Source: Microbulbifer rhizosphaerae (GTDB taxonomy: Bacteria; Pseudomonadota; Gammaproteobacteria; Pseudomonadales; Cellvibrionaceae). From it: DNA of 64,000 nucleotides. This document shows, one piece after another, positions 49,826 through 59,222 of the stretch; position 1 is the stretch's first letter, and each line of letters starts with the position of its first letter. The notes under the pieces were generated by a model. The model worked only from the letters and a program-made list of their open reading frames with translations, had not been told where the DNA came from and ran no database searches. Location: positions 1-64,000 of the forward strand of contig NZ_JACHWZ010000021.1 of assembly GCF_014191725.1 (NCBI RefSeq). The letters are read 5' to 3'. The position numbers were made by a program, and so were the translations under genes.

Positions 49826-51235
49826 TCAGGCCTCCTCCGGCACCCGTGCCGGCCGGCGCGCTGTGCTCGCGGCAGCGGCCAGGGCGTCCGCCTCGGCCTT
49901 GCCCGCCATCAGTCCCGCAGCGCGCTCGCCGATCAATTTGCCGATACGTGTGACCTTGCCGGAGAGCACGCTGTGGGTGAGCAGCAGCGGTATCGCCGCA
50001 CACAGACCCAGCACCGTGGTGACCAGGGCCTGGGAGATGCCGCCGGCCATCAGTTTCGGGTCGCCGGTGCCGAACAGGGTGATCGCCTGGAAGGTGCCGA
50101 TCATGCCGATGACGGTGCCCAGCAGCCCCATCAGCGGCGCCACCGCGGCGAGCACTTTGACCACCGGCAGGCCGCGTTTGATTTCCGCCAGATCGGTGAT
50201 CACCGCCTCCTGAACTTTGCGCTCGAGAGTTTCGATATCCAGGTGTTTGTTTTCGTAGTAGATGGACATGATCCGCCCCAGCGGATTGTCGTCGGCGGCG
50301 CTGTCCAGGTTTTTCAGCTGCCGTTTCATGCGCGTGTCGATACGTATGAGACGCAGCAGCCGCTCGCACACGATCAGGAGGCCGACGATGCCCACCAGGA
50401 TAATCGCGTAACCGACGGTGCCGCCCTGCTCAATGCGCTCCGTAATGCTGGGCGATTGCACCAGCATGCCCAGCAGCGCGCCGCGGGAAGGATCGACAGT
50501 GAAAGCGACCTTTTCCCCGGGAGCGGCAGTACTCAGCGCGGCGGCATCGGCGCGCACCGAGCTTGCGGGCTGCCGGGCCAGCTCCACCAGTTCGCCGCTG
50601 TCGGCGATATAGTCCAGGTATTTGTCGTCGGCCACCAGGTTGAAACTGCCCAGGCGCATTACTTCCGCGTCGTAGCCGTTGCCCGCCGGATCGATCACCT
50701 GATGCGGGAAACGGCTCACGGTGCCGGACAGGGCGATCTCCTCGATCAACAGCTGCCACAGCGCCTGCATCTGTTCGATACTCGGCACTTCGGTGGAAGC
50801 GGCCAGCCCGGAGACGATTTCCTTGCGCTCGGGTTTTTCCGCGCTGGCCAGCGAATCGAAGATCATCGCCTCGGTGTCGTCGGCGGTCTGGCGGAAGACG
50901 CCGAAGAGTTCGCCCAGGTCGCCGCTGCGGCGCTCCAGTATCTGTTGCAGTTCGCCGAGCAGGACTTCGTTTTTGTCGAAAGTCTCGCGCAGGGAATCCC
51001 GCAGTGCCTCCTGGCGGGCGACTTCCGCCTGGGCCTCCGTCAGCAACGTCTGCTGCCGTTCGGCCGCCGCGCGGAATTTCGCCTCGCGTTCGCGGTTCCG
51101 CTGCGCCTCCTCGCCGGATTGCGCGCGGATTTTTTCCAGCAGCTCGTTCAGCGAGCCGCTTCCCTGGGCTGCTGCAAAAGGCGCAATCAATAGCAGTGCG
51201 GCCGCGCACGCCACGCAAACAATATTTCTTTTCAT
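49826..51235 (-). CDS. ttpC: TtpC-like long ExbB protein with periplasmic coiled coil
   Basis: The product has 469 residues from ATG 51235. A signal peptide (CAAALLLIAPFAAAQ) comes first, then a periplasmic region rich in coiled coil (about 40-115, e.g. AAERQQTLLTEAQAEVARQE). Next is a beta-rich part, then an ExbB/TolQ channel domain from about 270: GYAIILVGIVGLLIVCERLL and AVAPLMGLLGTVIGMIGTFQ. This is the layout of TtpC of Vibrio TonB2 systems. Overlap with the DUF3450 gene start/stop suggests coupling. Confidence 0.88.
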   Translation of the reverse strand: MKRNIVCVACAAALLLIAPFAAAQGSGSLNELLEKIRAQSGEEAQRNREREAKFRAAAERQQTLLTEAQAEVARQEALRDSLRETFDKNEVLLGELQQILERRSGDLGELFGVFRQTADDTEAMIFDSLASAEKPERKEIVSGLAASTEVPSIEQMQALWQLLIEEIALSGTVSRFPHQVIDPAGNGYDAEVMRLGSFNLVADDKYLDYIADSGELVELARQPASSVRADAAALSTAAPGEKVAFTVDPSRGALLGMLVQSPSITERIEQGGTVGYAIILVGIVGLLIVCERLLRLIRIDTRMKRQLKNLDSAADDNPLGRIMSIYYENKHLDIETLERKVQEAVITDLAEIKRGLPVVKVLAAVAPLMGLLGTVIGMIGTFQAITLFGTGDPKLMAGGISQALVTTVLGLCAAIPLLLTHSVLSGKVTRIGKLIGERAAGLMAGKAEADALAAAASTARRPARVPEEA

Positions 51236-51999
51236 CGGCCGGCCTCCGGAGTATTGAAGGGCAATTTCAGCAGCGCGGGGGGCGCCTGTTTGCGGGCGAT
51301 GCGCAGGCCGTCGCGCACGCTGCGGCGGTAGTCGTCGCCCAGCAGTTCCCATTTCTCCAGCCCGGCGTTCCAGCGGCCGGTTTCACCGCCGTCCAGGGTC
51401 TGGTAGAAAAGCCCAACGCGCCCCAGGCGCAGGAAATCCACACTGCGGCTCTCTCCGCTCAGATCCAGCTCACCGCGGTAGGCCTCGATGGTGCGGCCGT
51501 ATTCCGCCTCCACGGTGTAGGCCTCCATAATGCGCCGGTATTTCTCCCCTGCGCTTACATCGGCGCGGTCGATCAGGCCGCGCAGCGCCGCCACCCGTGC
51601 CTCGCGCTCTTCCAGCAGGAAGGGCACATCCGCCGCAACCAGGTCCGCCAGTGTGTCGGTCATGGTGATCATAAATGGCAGGGCGCCGGTCTCGATGCCT
51701 TCGATCTGTTCCGTCTGCCGCTGAACCGAGGCGATCTCCTGCTTCTGTGAATCCACCAGGCGGCGCAGCTGCTGGTTGTAGATATCCAGGCTCTCCGCGC
51801 GGGCGAGTGCGGCGCGGTATTGCTGGAAGGCATCGGTGGTCTGTTCGTCGAGTTTGTCGATGCGCTTTTGGCTTTGCGCGGCGGCCTTGTCCTGTTCCGC
51901 CTGGGCGGTGAGGACTGGGGTTTGTGCAATCGTTGCGGCGCTAAAGAGTGCCAGTGCGGCAGCCAGTACTTTTGTGCAAATATTTTTGTACATATTCAA
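51232..51999 (-). CDS. DUF3450 periplasmic coiled-coil protein
   Basis: The product has 255 residues. The signal peptide VLAAALALFSAATIAQ is followed by a long coiled coil (about 30-105, e.g. QKRIDKLDEQTTDAFQQYRA) and a compact C-terminal part with RRIMEAYTVEAEYGRTIEAY. DUF3450 proteins are regularly the first gene of TtpC-TonB2 operons. Their role is unknown, possibly a spacer between TtpC and the outer membrane. A second Met at 51993 is an alternative start. Confidence 0.85.
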   Translation of the reverse strand: MNMYKNICTKVLAAALALFSAATIAQTPVLTAQAEQDKAAAQSQKRIDKLDEQTTDAFQQYRAALARAESLDIYNQQLRRLVDSQKQEIASVQRQTEQIEGIETGALPFMITMTDTLADLVAADVPFLLEEREARVAALRGLIDRADVSAGEKYRRIMEAYTVEAEYGRTIEAYRGELDLSGESRSVDFLRLGRVGLFYQTLDGGETGRWNAGLEKWELLGDDYRRSVRDGLRIARKQAPPALLKLPFNTPEAGR

Positions 52000-52008
52000 T
52001 TCCTACGG

Positions 52009-52150
52009 CGAGCCTGCGGCCCGCACCCTCTCCCCCAGCCCCTCTCCCGCAAGCGGGAGAGGGGAGCGAGCGGGCCTGCGGCCCGTTGCGGAGCTGGAGC
52101 CTTCAGCGCTCCAAGGTGAAAGCTCCGCGGTCCCGAGTCTCGAGTCCCGA
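52009..52150. repeat. Compound repeat between the receptor and the TonB operon
   Basis: It contains the hairpin CCCCTCTCCCGCAAGCGGGAGAGGGG (about 52035-52060). It also holds GGGCCTGCGGCCCG followed by GAGCTGGAGCCTTCAGCGCTCC. The same GGGCCTGCGGCCCG/GAGCTGG series recurs at the 3' end of pucG (about 41878-41935). It probably ends or trims the receptor transcript. Confidence 0.6.
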
Positions 52151-52160
52151 ATCTCCAATA

Positions 52161-54554
52161 TCAGAAGCTGTAGGCCATACTCAGCTCCCAGTTGAACGGC
52201 CTCTCCGGCAGTACCACCGAGCTGCCGAACAGGTTGGGAAAGTTGGAGCGGTGGTACTCTTCGTCGGTTACGTTTTTCAGGGCCAGGTCTGCGGACCAGG
52301 CGTCCTTTTTGAAACCGAATCCCAGGTTCACCAGGTCGTAGGCCGGCAGCATCACCGCGTTGGTGAAACCGGACGGGGTTTCGTCGGCGTGGAAGTAGCT
52401 GGCGCTGACGGTGTAATAGTCGAAGAGTTTGTAGTGGGCGGTGAAGCTGTAGCTTTGTTCCGGCACCCCGGCTTTTTCCGCCGGGCCGGAGACGACGCCG
52501 ATCACCGCGCCGCCGGCGATATCCTCCGGCCCTATTCCCCACTCCGCCAGGTCCTCGGCACCGAGGAAGGTGAAGCGCCCGCCGTTCTCCTGGGTGTTCA
52601 GGTTGACGATCTCGATATCGGTGGCGGCGGCGGTGAGGGTCAGCGCGTCGGTGACCACATAGCGCAGTTCCAGTTCGGTGCCCTTGGTTTCCACCGATTC
52701 GTTGGTGGTGGCGGACTGGGCGTTGAAGCTGGTGCGGTCCTGCTTGAAATGGGCCAGGGCCATGAACAGGCGGCCGTCGAGGAAACTGCCCTTGATGCCC
52801 AGCTCCTGCAGATTGGAGTCGTCCACCGCGGTGCCGTCGGCAATGTTGTCCACGGTGATATCGGCACCCTGGCCGGCGATCACGGTGAGTTGTTTGGAGG
52901 CGGTGATATAGGGCGTGATGCCAAAGCCACTGTCCCACGACAGGCTGGTAGTCCAGGACACGCCGTTTTCGGTATCCGACGCGCTCACATCCTCGTCGCC
53001 GCCGAAACGGGTTTTGCCAGCGGGGGTGGTGCTCTCCATTTCGATGGAATCGTAACGGGCACCGAGAATGGCGCTGAAGCCGTGAGCGAAATTGAGGTCC
53101 GCCATGACACCGAAGCCGTAGTCGGTGTACTCGCCCACGTAGTATTCCGAGTAATCCCGGTCGATGCGCGTGGCCAGCAGGCGTGCGTCCAGGCTGCTCG
53201 AGGGTTTGGTCAGATCGCGGCGATCGAAGAATTCGTTGAAGAAGTCGTCGCCGTGCTCGAAATCCGTGTGGCGGATCGACGGCGACAGCTGCAGGCTGCC
53301 GGAGACGGCGCTGCTTTCGAAGGCGTATTCGGCGATAAACTTTTCCTCAATCACGTAGGAATCGTGGAACTGGGAAAAGCCGTAAGCGTTTTCGTTCAGG
53401 TTGTCGTAGGCGTCGTAGAAGATCTTGTTGCTCAGGGTCCAGCCGCTGTCGGTGGTATAGATGTAATCGAAGTAGAGGGTCAGCGCCTCGTTCTGCAGCA
53501 GATCGTCCTCCGCCACCAGTACCTGGTTGCCATCGAGCTTGGTGGTGCCCACGGTTTCCGGCACCAGGCCCACGTCCGTGGAGATGCTGCCGCTGGGATC
53601 GCCGGCCAGGCTGACGAAATTGGAACAGGCACAGGCGTCGTACTCCTGGTGGGAAATGGTACCGTCGCCGTCCACATCCAGGGGCTGGGCATCGCCGGTG
53701 ACGTAGGTGCCGTCGTCGACCAGCGCCTGGGTGAGGCGGTTCCAGCCGGCCACCTGGTTGCCGTCGTAGTCGTGGTACATGCCGCCGAATTCGATGCGCG
53801 ACTTGTCGCTCAGGTCGAGGTTGAACGAGGCCTGCAATACGTCCTGCTGGGTTTCCGAGTTGTCGTAGTAGGAGCCGGAGTCCTCCGTTTCCGCGTAGAC
53901 GTAATAGCCCAAGGCCCTGTCGCCCAACTGCATGGGGCCGCCCATTTCGGCGCTGACGATTTTCTTGTCCCAGCTGCCGGTCCTGGCGCTGATGGCGCCG
54001 GTGGCCGAATCCAGGTACTGTCCGGTTTCCGCGCGCGCGGACTTGGGCACGAAATTGAGGTAGCCGCCGATTTTCGCGGTGCCCATGATCGGCGTGGCCG
54101 GGCCGCGCACGATATCGATGCGGTCCGAGGCCGCCAGCGGCGTGGGATAGTTGCCCGGGTTGTCCAGCCGGCGCATACCGCGGAAGTAGACCTCCCCCGC
54201 GGTGCCACGCACATCCAGCGCACCCGCCACCCCGAAAAACGACTGGGTAAAGGCACCCGGCGATACCACCACCAGGTCGTCGATATCGGAAATATTGAAT
54301 GCCTCGATCATGTCCGCGCTGATGCTGCTGACCGCGCGCGGCGTCTCCAGAATGGTCTTGCCGAAACCGAATACGGATTCCACCGGCTCCGTGGGCAGCA
54401 GGCCCAGGTCGTCCTGAACCTCTTCCTCCGCGATATAGGTGTCCAGCTCCACCTCGGTTTCCGCTCCCTCCTGAGCCCAGGCGGTACCGGCAGCGACGGC
54501 GAGTGAGAGCAGGCTGTGCTTGAGCAGGTTGTGTTTTGGTTGCGTGGGCTTCAT
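52161..54554 (-). CDS. TonB-dependent outer-membrane receptor
   Basis: The product has 797 residues. The signal peptide (SLLSLAVAAGTAWAQ) covers 1-28. The plug domain (about 60-180) shows SISADMIEAFNISDIDDLVV, FRGMRRLDNPGNYPTP and DRIDIVRGPATPIMGTAKIG. The beta barrel ends in the aromatic WELSMAYSF. Residues 293-304 (DVDGDGTISHQE) form an EF-hand-like calcium loop in a barrel loop. Its neighbours, a TonB2 operon and purine catabolism genes, suggest uptake of purine nucleosides, nucleotides or nucleic acid fragments. That substrate is inferred, and siderophore uptake remains the default alternative. Confidence 0.88.
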   Translation of the reverse strand: MKPTQPKHNLLKHSLLSLAVAAGTAWAQEGAETEVELDTYIAEEEVQDDLGLLPTEPVESVFGFGKTILETPRAVSSISADMIEAFNISDIDDLVVVSPGAFTQSFFGVAGALDVRGTAGEVYFRGMRRLDNPGNYPTPLAASDRIDIVRGPATPIMGTAKIGGYLNFVPKSARAETGQYLDSATGAISARTGSWDKKIVSAEMGGPMQLGDRALGYYVYAETEDSGSYYDNSETQQDVLQASFNLDLSDKSRIEFGGMYHDYDGNQVAGWNRLTQALVDDGTYVTGDAQPLDVDGDGTISHQEYDACACSNFVSLAGDPSGSISTDVGLVPETVGTTKLDGNQVLVAEDDLLQNEALTLYFDYIYTTDSGWTLSNKIFYDAYDNLNENAYGFSQFHDSYVIEEKFIAEYAFESSAVSGSLQLSPSIRHTDFEHGDDFFNEFFDRRDLTKPSSSLDARLLATRIDRDYSEYYVGEYTDYGFGVMADLNFAHGFSAILGARYDSIEMESTTPAGKTRFGGDEDVSASDTENGVSWTTSLSWDSGFGITPYITASKQLTVIAGQGADITVDNIADGTAVDDSNLQELGIKGSFLDGRLFMALAHFKQDRTSFNAQSATTNESVETKGTELELRYVVTDALTLTAAATDIEIVNLNTQENGGRFTFLGAEDLAEWGIGPEDIAGGAVIGVVSGPAEKAGVPEQSYSFTAHYKLFDYYTVSASYFHADETPSGFTNAVMLPAYDLVNLGFGFKKDAWSADLALKNVTDEEYHRSNFPNLFGSSVVLPERPFNWELSMAYSF

Positions 54555-54816
54555 GGTCCCCTCCCCCTTGAGAGAATTTTGTTTAGTGTCCCGCTTACCT
54601 CTTTATCTCTCTTGGTATGGCAACAACCGTGCCAAAATCCTGTCCAACTGGTTATGTTTTTGGGGAGGCGCGCAATTCCTGCGACAGTGGACGGAGGGGT
54701 GGCAGTGCCGAGGCGGGAAAGTATTGCTGCGCGGCCGCGACGGGAATCGCGGCGCACTTATAAGGGTCGGCCGGCACCAAAATCAGGCGGCCGGTATGTT
54801 GGAGGGCGGATGCACT

Positions 54817-56238
54817 TCAGTTCAGTGCGCAGAGTTCATAGTGCGCACAGATAAATCCCCGGGGTTCGGGTATTTCCCGTTGCGTCCCGAAGTTCCCGCG
54901 CTGTGCCCGGCGCTCGAAGGCGGCGATGCGGCGCTCGAACTCTTCCACCAGCTCCCCGCGGGTCCCGTCGTCAGCAAAGCTGTAGGCCAGGGAGTTGCGA
55001 CCGAGCAGCACCAATTCCTTCCAGGAGAGGTTGAATTCCTTCACCGCCACGAAAAATTCATCGGTCATGGTGGAATCCCACATGCCGCGGTCGTCGGTGG
55101 ACAGGGCCACCGGCACGCCGGTACGTAGATATTCTGGAAAGGGGTGCTCGCCGTAGTCGTTCACGTATTCCAGCAGCAGGTTGCTGATCAGGTTGATCTC
55201 CACCAGGTAAGGCCCGTGGCGCATGGTCAGCAGAGTGTCGGGATCATCGATCAGGTTGACGCCGTGACCGATGCGGTCGGCGCCCAGCAGTAAAGTGTCG
55301 CGCACGTGGCGGTTGGGCTCGTCCACCTCGCCGGCGTGGATGGACAGCTTCACCCCGGGATACTGCCGGCGCAGTTTGCGCAGTGTCGGCAGGAAGCGCA
55401 GCGGGTAGCCCTTGTCGTTGTCCTCGCGGCCGACCATATTCACCGCCACCCAGAGATCGCTGTTGTTGTGCACAAAGCGGTAGAGGGTACCGAGAATCTC
55501 CTCCGCCCGCGGGTGGAAGCGCAGCAGCGAACTCTGGAAGCGCACCGCCACGCCGGTCTTCCGCGCGTCCGCACGGCGAATTCGCTCGCGGTAGATGGCG
55601 GCCACCTCGTCGGGACTGAAAGCTTCGCCGTCTGCGCGCAGGAATCCGTGCACCCCCACCTGGGGCTCGAAGTACAGCAGGCCCTCTTCGCCAAAGTGCT
55701 TCATATTCAGGTAGATCAGTTCGGCGATGATATAGGGGTTCTTGTACAGCTCGTTCAGGCGCTGCCAGTGAGTCTGGAAAAATTCGTCGCGGCCCTCGTG
55801 AGGCTTGTCCAGGCGGATGCTGTTCTGCCAGGCTTGCCGCTCTTCGTCGCTCAGTTGCGCCAGCGGCTTGTACTCACGCTTTTCGCATTCGGAGAGCTTG
55901 TCGTAGGTAGCGGCGAGGATATTCTGGAACAGCAGCAGGTAGGGCTGCGCGGAGAATTCATTGGTGCCGTAGTCCCGGCAGTTTTCGATCCGCACCTTGG
56001 TGTAATAGCGGTAGCCCCGCTCTTCCTGCTGCAGCGCCAGCCGGTACCACCACTCGGAGAAGCCGGCCCCGGAAATATGGTTGTGCAGATCCCCGCCCTT
56101 GGGCATGGCGTACAGGAAACGGTAGAGTTCCGCGTCACTGGCGTCGCGTTTGAACTCTTCGAACCAGCTGTCGTCCGCGGTTGCCGCACCAGAAAAAAGC
56201 ATTGCACACAGAAAACGACCTATATACTTGCACCACAT
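54817..56238 (-). CDS. Exported adenosine deaminase (ADGF-like)
   Basis: The product has 473 residues. A signal peptide (RFLCAMLFSGAATA) leads the protein across the inner membrane. The ADA metal sites are MPKGGDLHNHISGAGFSEWW (20 residues), LSIHAGEVDEPNR and VALSTDDRGMWDSTM, with the catalytic Glu in HAGEV. The length and the N-terminal helical extension (~65-165) resemble secreted ADGF-type deaminases. It would deaminate external adenosine or deoxyadenosine to inosine. It is encoded between the receptor gene and allantoinase. The 262 bases between it and the receptor hold no gene. Confidence 0.87.
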   Translation of the reverse strand: MWCKYIGRFLCAMLFSGAATADDSWFEEFKRDASDAELYRFLYAMPKGGDLHNHISGAGFSEWWYRLALQQEERGYRYYTKVRIENCRDYGTNEFSAQPYLLLFQNILAATYDKLSECEKREYKPLAQLSDEERQAWQNSIRLDKPHEGRDEFFQTHWQRLNELYKNPYIIAELIYLNMKHFGEEGLLYFEPQVGVHGFLRADGEAFSPDEVAAIYRERIRRADARKTGVAVRFQSSLLRFHPRAEEILGTLYRFVHNNSDLWVAVNMVGREDNDKGYPLRFLPTLRKLRRQYPGVKLSIHAGEVDEPNRHVRDTLLLGADRIGHGVNLIDDPDTLLTMRHGPYLVEINLISNLLLEYVNDYGEHPFPEYLRTGVPVALSTDDRGMWDSTMTDEFFVAVKEFNLSWKELVLLGRNSLAYSFADDGTRGELVEEFERRIAAFERRAQRGNFGTQREIPEPRGFICAHYELCALN

Positions 56239-56381
56239 CGGATTTTTCTCCCTCTGTCGATCACCGCATTTTTATCCGTTTCCCAATTGCCGTACCAAGT
56301 CGCAATCGCTGTGCCAAGCTCAAACCGAATGGACAGCTTTTTGCATTGAGCCTTAACCCACAGCTGAGGATAAACACAACC

Positions 56382-57293
56382 ATGACCGACCACTACCCCC
56401 GCGACCTGGTGGGCTACGGTGCGGAGCCCCCGGTGGTGCAATGGCCCGGAGGCGCGCGCATCGCGGTGCAGTTTGTTATCAACTACGAGGAGGGGGCGGA
56501 GAACTGCGTACTGCACGGCGACGAAACCTCGGAGAGTTTTCTCTCGGAAATCATCGGCGCCCGCGCCTATCCCATGCGCCATATGAGCATGGAATCCCTC
56601 TACGAATACGGCAGCCGCGCCGGCTTCTGGCGCCTGCACCGGCTGTTCCGGGAATTCGATTTTCCGGTCACTGTCTACGGCGTGGCCATGGCCTTGGAGC
56701 GCAACCCGCGGGCGGTGGAGGCGATGCTGGAAGCGAAGTGGGAAATCGCCAGCCACGGCTACCGCTGGGTGGACTACCAGTTTATGCCGGAGGAACAGGA
56801 GCGCGAGCAGATAGCCCGCGCCATAGAAATTCACCAGCGGGTGACCGGCGAGCGCCCGCTTGGCTGGTACACCGGCCGCGACAGCCCCAACACCCGCCGG
56901 CTGGTACTGGAACAGGGCGGCTTCCTGTACGACTCGGACTCCTACGCGGACGATCTGCCCTACTGGGTGCCGGGCCCGGACGCGCCCCACCTGGTGATCC
57001 CCTACGCGCTGGACAGCAACGATATGCGCTTCGCCACCCCCCAGGGATTCCACACCGGCGAGCAGTTTTTTTGCTATTTGAAGGACGCCTTCGACACGCT
57101 CTACCAGGAAGGCGAAACCCATCCGAAAATGCTCAATGTGGGCCTGCACTGCCGGATCGTGGGCCGCCCGGGCAGGCTGCCGGGGCTGAAGCGTTTTTTG
57201 CAGTATGTGGCTGGAAAATCAGATGTATGGGTTTGCCGGCGCATCGATATTGCCCGGCACTGGCATAAGCACCACTCCCCGCAAAACTCATGA
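56382..57293 (+). CDS. puuE: Allantoinase PuuE
   Basis: The product has 303 residues from ATG 56382, with GAGGA 11 bases upstream. Frames extending upstream overlap the promoter of the divergent deaminase. PuuE is a polysaccharide-deacetylase-fold allantoinase: VQFVINYEEGAENCVLHGD near the N-terminus, YGSRAGFWRLHRLF, IASHGYRWVDYQFM and CRIVGRPGRLPGLKRFL. It hydrolyses allantoin to allantoate and replaces the classical amidohydrolase allantoinase. It links the UraD product to AllC in this locus. Confidence 0.94.
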   Translation: MTDHYPRDLVGYGAEPPVVQWPGGARIAVQFVINYEEGAENCVLHGDETSESFLSEIIGARAYPMRHMSMESLYEYGSRAGFWRLHRLFREFDFPVTVYGVAMALERNPRAVEAMLEAKWEIASHGYRWVDYQFMPEEQEREQIARAIEIHQRVTGERPLGWYTGRDSPNTRRLVLEQGGFLYDSDSYADDLPYWVPGPDAPHLVIPYALDSNDMRFATPQGFHTGEQFFCYLKDAFDTLYQEGETHPKMLNVGLHCRIVGRPGRLPGLKRFLQYVAGKSDVWVCRRIDIARHWHKHHSPQNS

Positions 57294-57300
57294 GCCCCTT

Positions 57301-57345
57301 GTAGGAGCCTGCTTGCAGGCGAAAACCAGAGGGGATTCCTACAGG
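57301..57345. repeat. Degenerate REP copy
   Basis: GTAGGAGCCTGCTTGCAGGCGAA lies 7 bases after puuE, but the second arm is reduced to ATTCCTACAGGGTGG. A truncated palindrome between convergent puuE and the permease gene. Confidence 0.6.
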
Positions 57346-57365
57346 GTGGAAGCGTTTAAAGCCAC

Positions 57366-58718
57366 TCAGGCTTCAGCCTTCAATGCGGGAGCGGAAATCA
57401 GTTTGCGGCTCAGTTCGATCAGCACCGCCGCCACCGCACCGGTGGAAATCGGAAACTGCAACAGCGCCGCCAGCTGCCGCGGGAAAATCGTCAGGTGCTT
57501 CGCCGCCAGCGATACAGCCACACCGACCGCTATCGCCGCAATCACCACAGGCCAGCTCTTCACCGCCGCGTCGCCGGCATTGACGATACCGATCCCCGAC
57601 AGCAACACCATAAAAAACATCAACAGCGTGGCCCCGTACACCACCGCCGCGGGAATAGCGATAAACAGCCCGCCGATTAACGGAAACATGCCCAACAGGC
57701 AGAGAAGAGCGGCTACGTAGCGGCCGACATACGGGCTGCACACCCCGGTCAGCCGGATCACGCCGTTGTTCTGGCTGAAAGAGGTATTGGGAAAACTGCC
57801 GAACACCGCGGCCAGAAAAGAGTTGAACGCATCGCCGGACAGGCCGCCGCGCAGCCGCCGCCAGTAGCCGGGGGAACCCACCTCGAATCCCGACAAACGG
57901 CTGGTGGCGGTGAGATCTCCCAGGGTTTCCACCGAGGAAATAAAGAACACCGGCAGCAGCACCGCCACCACCGCGGCGTCCACCGCCAGCGGAAAATGAT
58001 TGGGCTGCGGCAGAAAGAAAGGTTCCAGCTCCCGCAGCCCGGAAAAATCCACCAGCCCGAACAGCAGGGAAATTACAAAACCGACAACCAGCCCGGCGGT
58101 AACACTGACGATACGCAGATAGCGGTTCCGCCGCCGGGCCAAGAACAGGGTTATACCGAGCACCACCGCCGCCAGCAGCGGTACCAGCCAGGGGGAATCA
58201 CCGGCCTTCTGTAAATCGGCGAATTCCCGCAGCAGATTGTTCAATGTGGTGTAGACAAGGCTGGCGCCAATCAGGATCACCGCAGTGCCGGTGACATTCG
58301 CGGTGATCACCCCGCGCAGCCGGTGTACAAACTGCGCGCAGACACCCACAATCAGGGCACAGACCGCGCAGCTGCCCATCAACACACCCAGTGCCTGCGA
58401 GGGCGTGTAATTCTCCAGCAGCGGAAAATAGACCGCGAGCAGCGGGCCGATAAAAGTAAAGCTGGTTCCCTGGATACTCAGCAGCCCGGAGCCCAGTGGG
58501 CCGATACGGTGGATCTGGATCAGGGTGGCGACACCGGAAATCAACAGCGAGGCACTGACCAGGTAGCTGGTCTCCGCCAGCGGCAGCGCCATACTGTGAG
58601 CGAGTATCAAGGGTGGGGTGATCACCGCACCGAAGACCGCCAGCAGGTGCTGCAGTGCAATCAGCAGCGACACCGGTGGCGGCGGGCGATAATCAAAAGC
58701 GGAGGCAAACTTTTCCAC
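57366..58718 (-). CDS. NCS2-family xanthine/urate permease
   Basis: The product has 450 residues when started at GTG 58718; the frame is open further upstream but without homology. There are about 14 membrane segments. The NCS2 signature is FSQNNGVIRLTGVCSPYVGR, and the N-terminal ITPPLILAHSMALP plus FFISSVETLGDLTATSRLSG also fit. QNNG is the form found in xanthine- and urate-transporting members such as XanQ and UacT. It should bring xanthine or urate into the cytoplasm for XdhAB and PuuD. Convergent with puuE. Confidence 0.85.
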   Translation of the reverse strand: MEKFASAFDYRPPPPVSLLIALQHLLAVFGAVITPPLILAHSMALPLAETSYLVSASLLISGVATLIQIHRIGPLGSGLLSIQGTSFTFIGPLLAVYFPLLENYTPSQALGVLMGSCAVCALIVGVCAQFVHRLRGVITANVTGTAVILIGASLVYTTLNNLLREFADLQKAGDSPWLVPLLAAVVLGITLFLARRRNRYLRIVSVTAGLVVGFVISLLFGLVDFSGLRELEPFFLPQPNHFPLAVDAAVVAVLLPVFFISSVETLGDLTATSRLSGFEVGSPGYWRRLRGGLSGDAFNSFLAAVFGSFPNTSFSQNNGVIRLTGVCSPYVGRYVAALLCLLGMFPLIGGLFIAIPAAVVYGATLLMFFMVLLSGIGIVNAGDAAVKSWPVVIAAIAVGVAVSLAAKHLTIFPRQLAALLQFPISTGAVAAVLIELSRKLISAPALKAEA

Positions 58719-58800
58719 GGTGTTTTTACCCGTTTTTTTCACTACCCGTGAATTCAGGCAAGACTTATGCCACCCGGCCCGGAAATTGCTTCCAGCTGTT

Positions 58801-58970
58801 GTAGGAGCCTGCTGTGACCGCCACGGATGGCGGAATGCCGCCCAACGGAGTGCCGCCCAACGGAGTGCCGCCCAACGGAAATGCAGATTTTGCAAGGAGC
58901 AAAAATCTGTCAGGCGAACAGCGGAGGTAAAACAAGGCTTAGAAATAATCGCCTGCAAGCTGGCTCCTAC
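58801..58970. repeat. Enlarged REP copy with 3x15-bp tandem repeat
   Basis: The ends GTAGGAGCCTGC and GCCTGCAAGCTGGCTCCTAC belong to the REP family. The inside has grown: TGCCGCCCAACGGAG is repeated three times at 58836-58880, followed by GCAGATTTTTGC-type hairpin sequence. It fills most of the ~300 bases between the permease and the AtzG-like gene. Confidence 0.7.
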
Positions 58971-59018
58971 GGGAGTACCGCGGGTAAATAAAACCAGCCG
59001 ACGCGTGAGGAAATATCC

Positions 59019-59222
59019 ATGGCTAGCGAAAGCCAGTTCGATGCAGATACCTACCTGGAAGTAATGCAAACCGTCGCAGGCATCCCCGTCCGCGACGAAT
59101 GGAAGGAAGGCGTTGCACAACACCTGTCCACCGCGGAAAAAATGGCGGGGATTGTGGAGGCTGCGCAGATAGACCCGGACACCATCGACCTCGCCAATGT
59201 TTTCCAGGTGAAGTCGCCGTGA
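59019..59222 (+). CDS. AtzG-like small subunit (DUF4089)
   Basis: The product has 67 residues. It has the helical pattern of AtzG/HpxX-like proteins: YLEVMQTVAGIPVRDEWKEG, then VAQHLSTAEKMAGIVEAAQI. AtzG is an obligate partner of the amidase AtzE. Its stop overlaps the amidase start (GTGA at 59219), so the two are translationally coupled and made in equal amounts. In Klebsiella the hpxX-hpxY pair has this design beside hpxW in urate catabolism. Confidence 0.85.
   Translation: MASESQFDADTYLEVMQTVAGIPVRDEWKEGVAQHLSTAEKMAGIVEAAQIDPDTIDLANVFQVKSP

Noticed and set aside
51948-54506. 852-codon open frame on the plus strand opposite the TonB receptor
   Set aside because: Long antisense frames are common opposite GC-rich genes. 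The receptor on the minus strand has signal peptide, plug and barrel motifs, while the plus frame has no homology or ribosome binding site.
58801-58970. Possible CRISPR from the three 15-bp tandem units
   Set aside because: Units are directly adjacent without spacers and lie inside a REP element.
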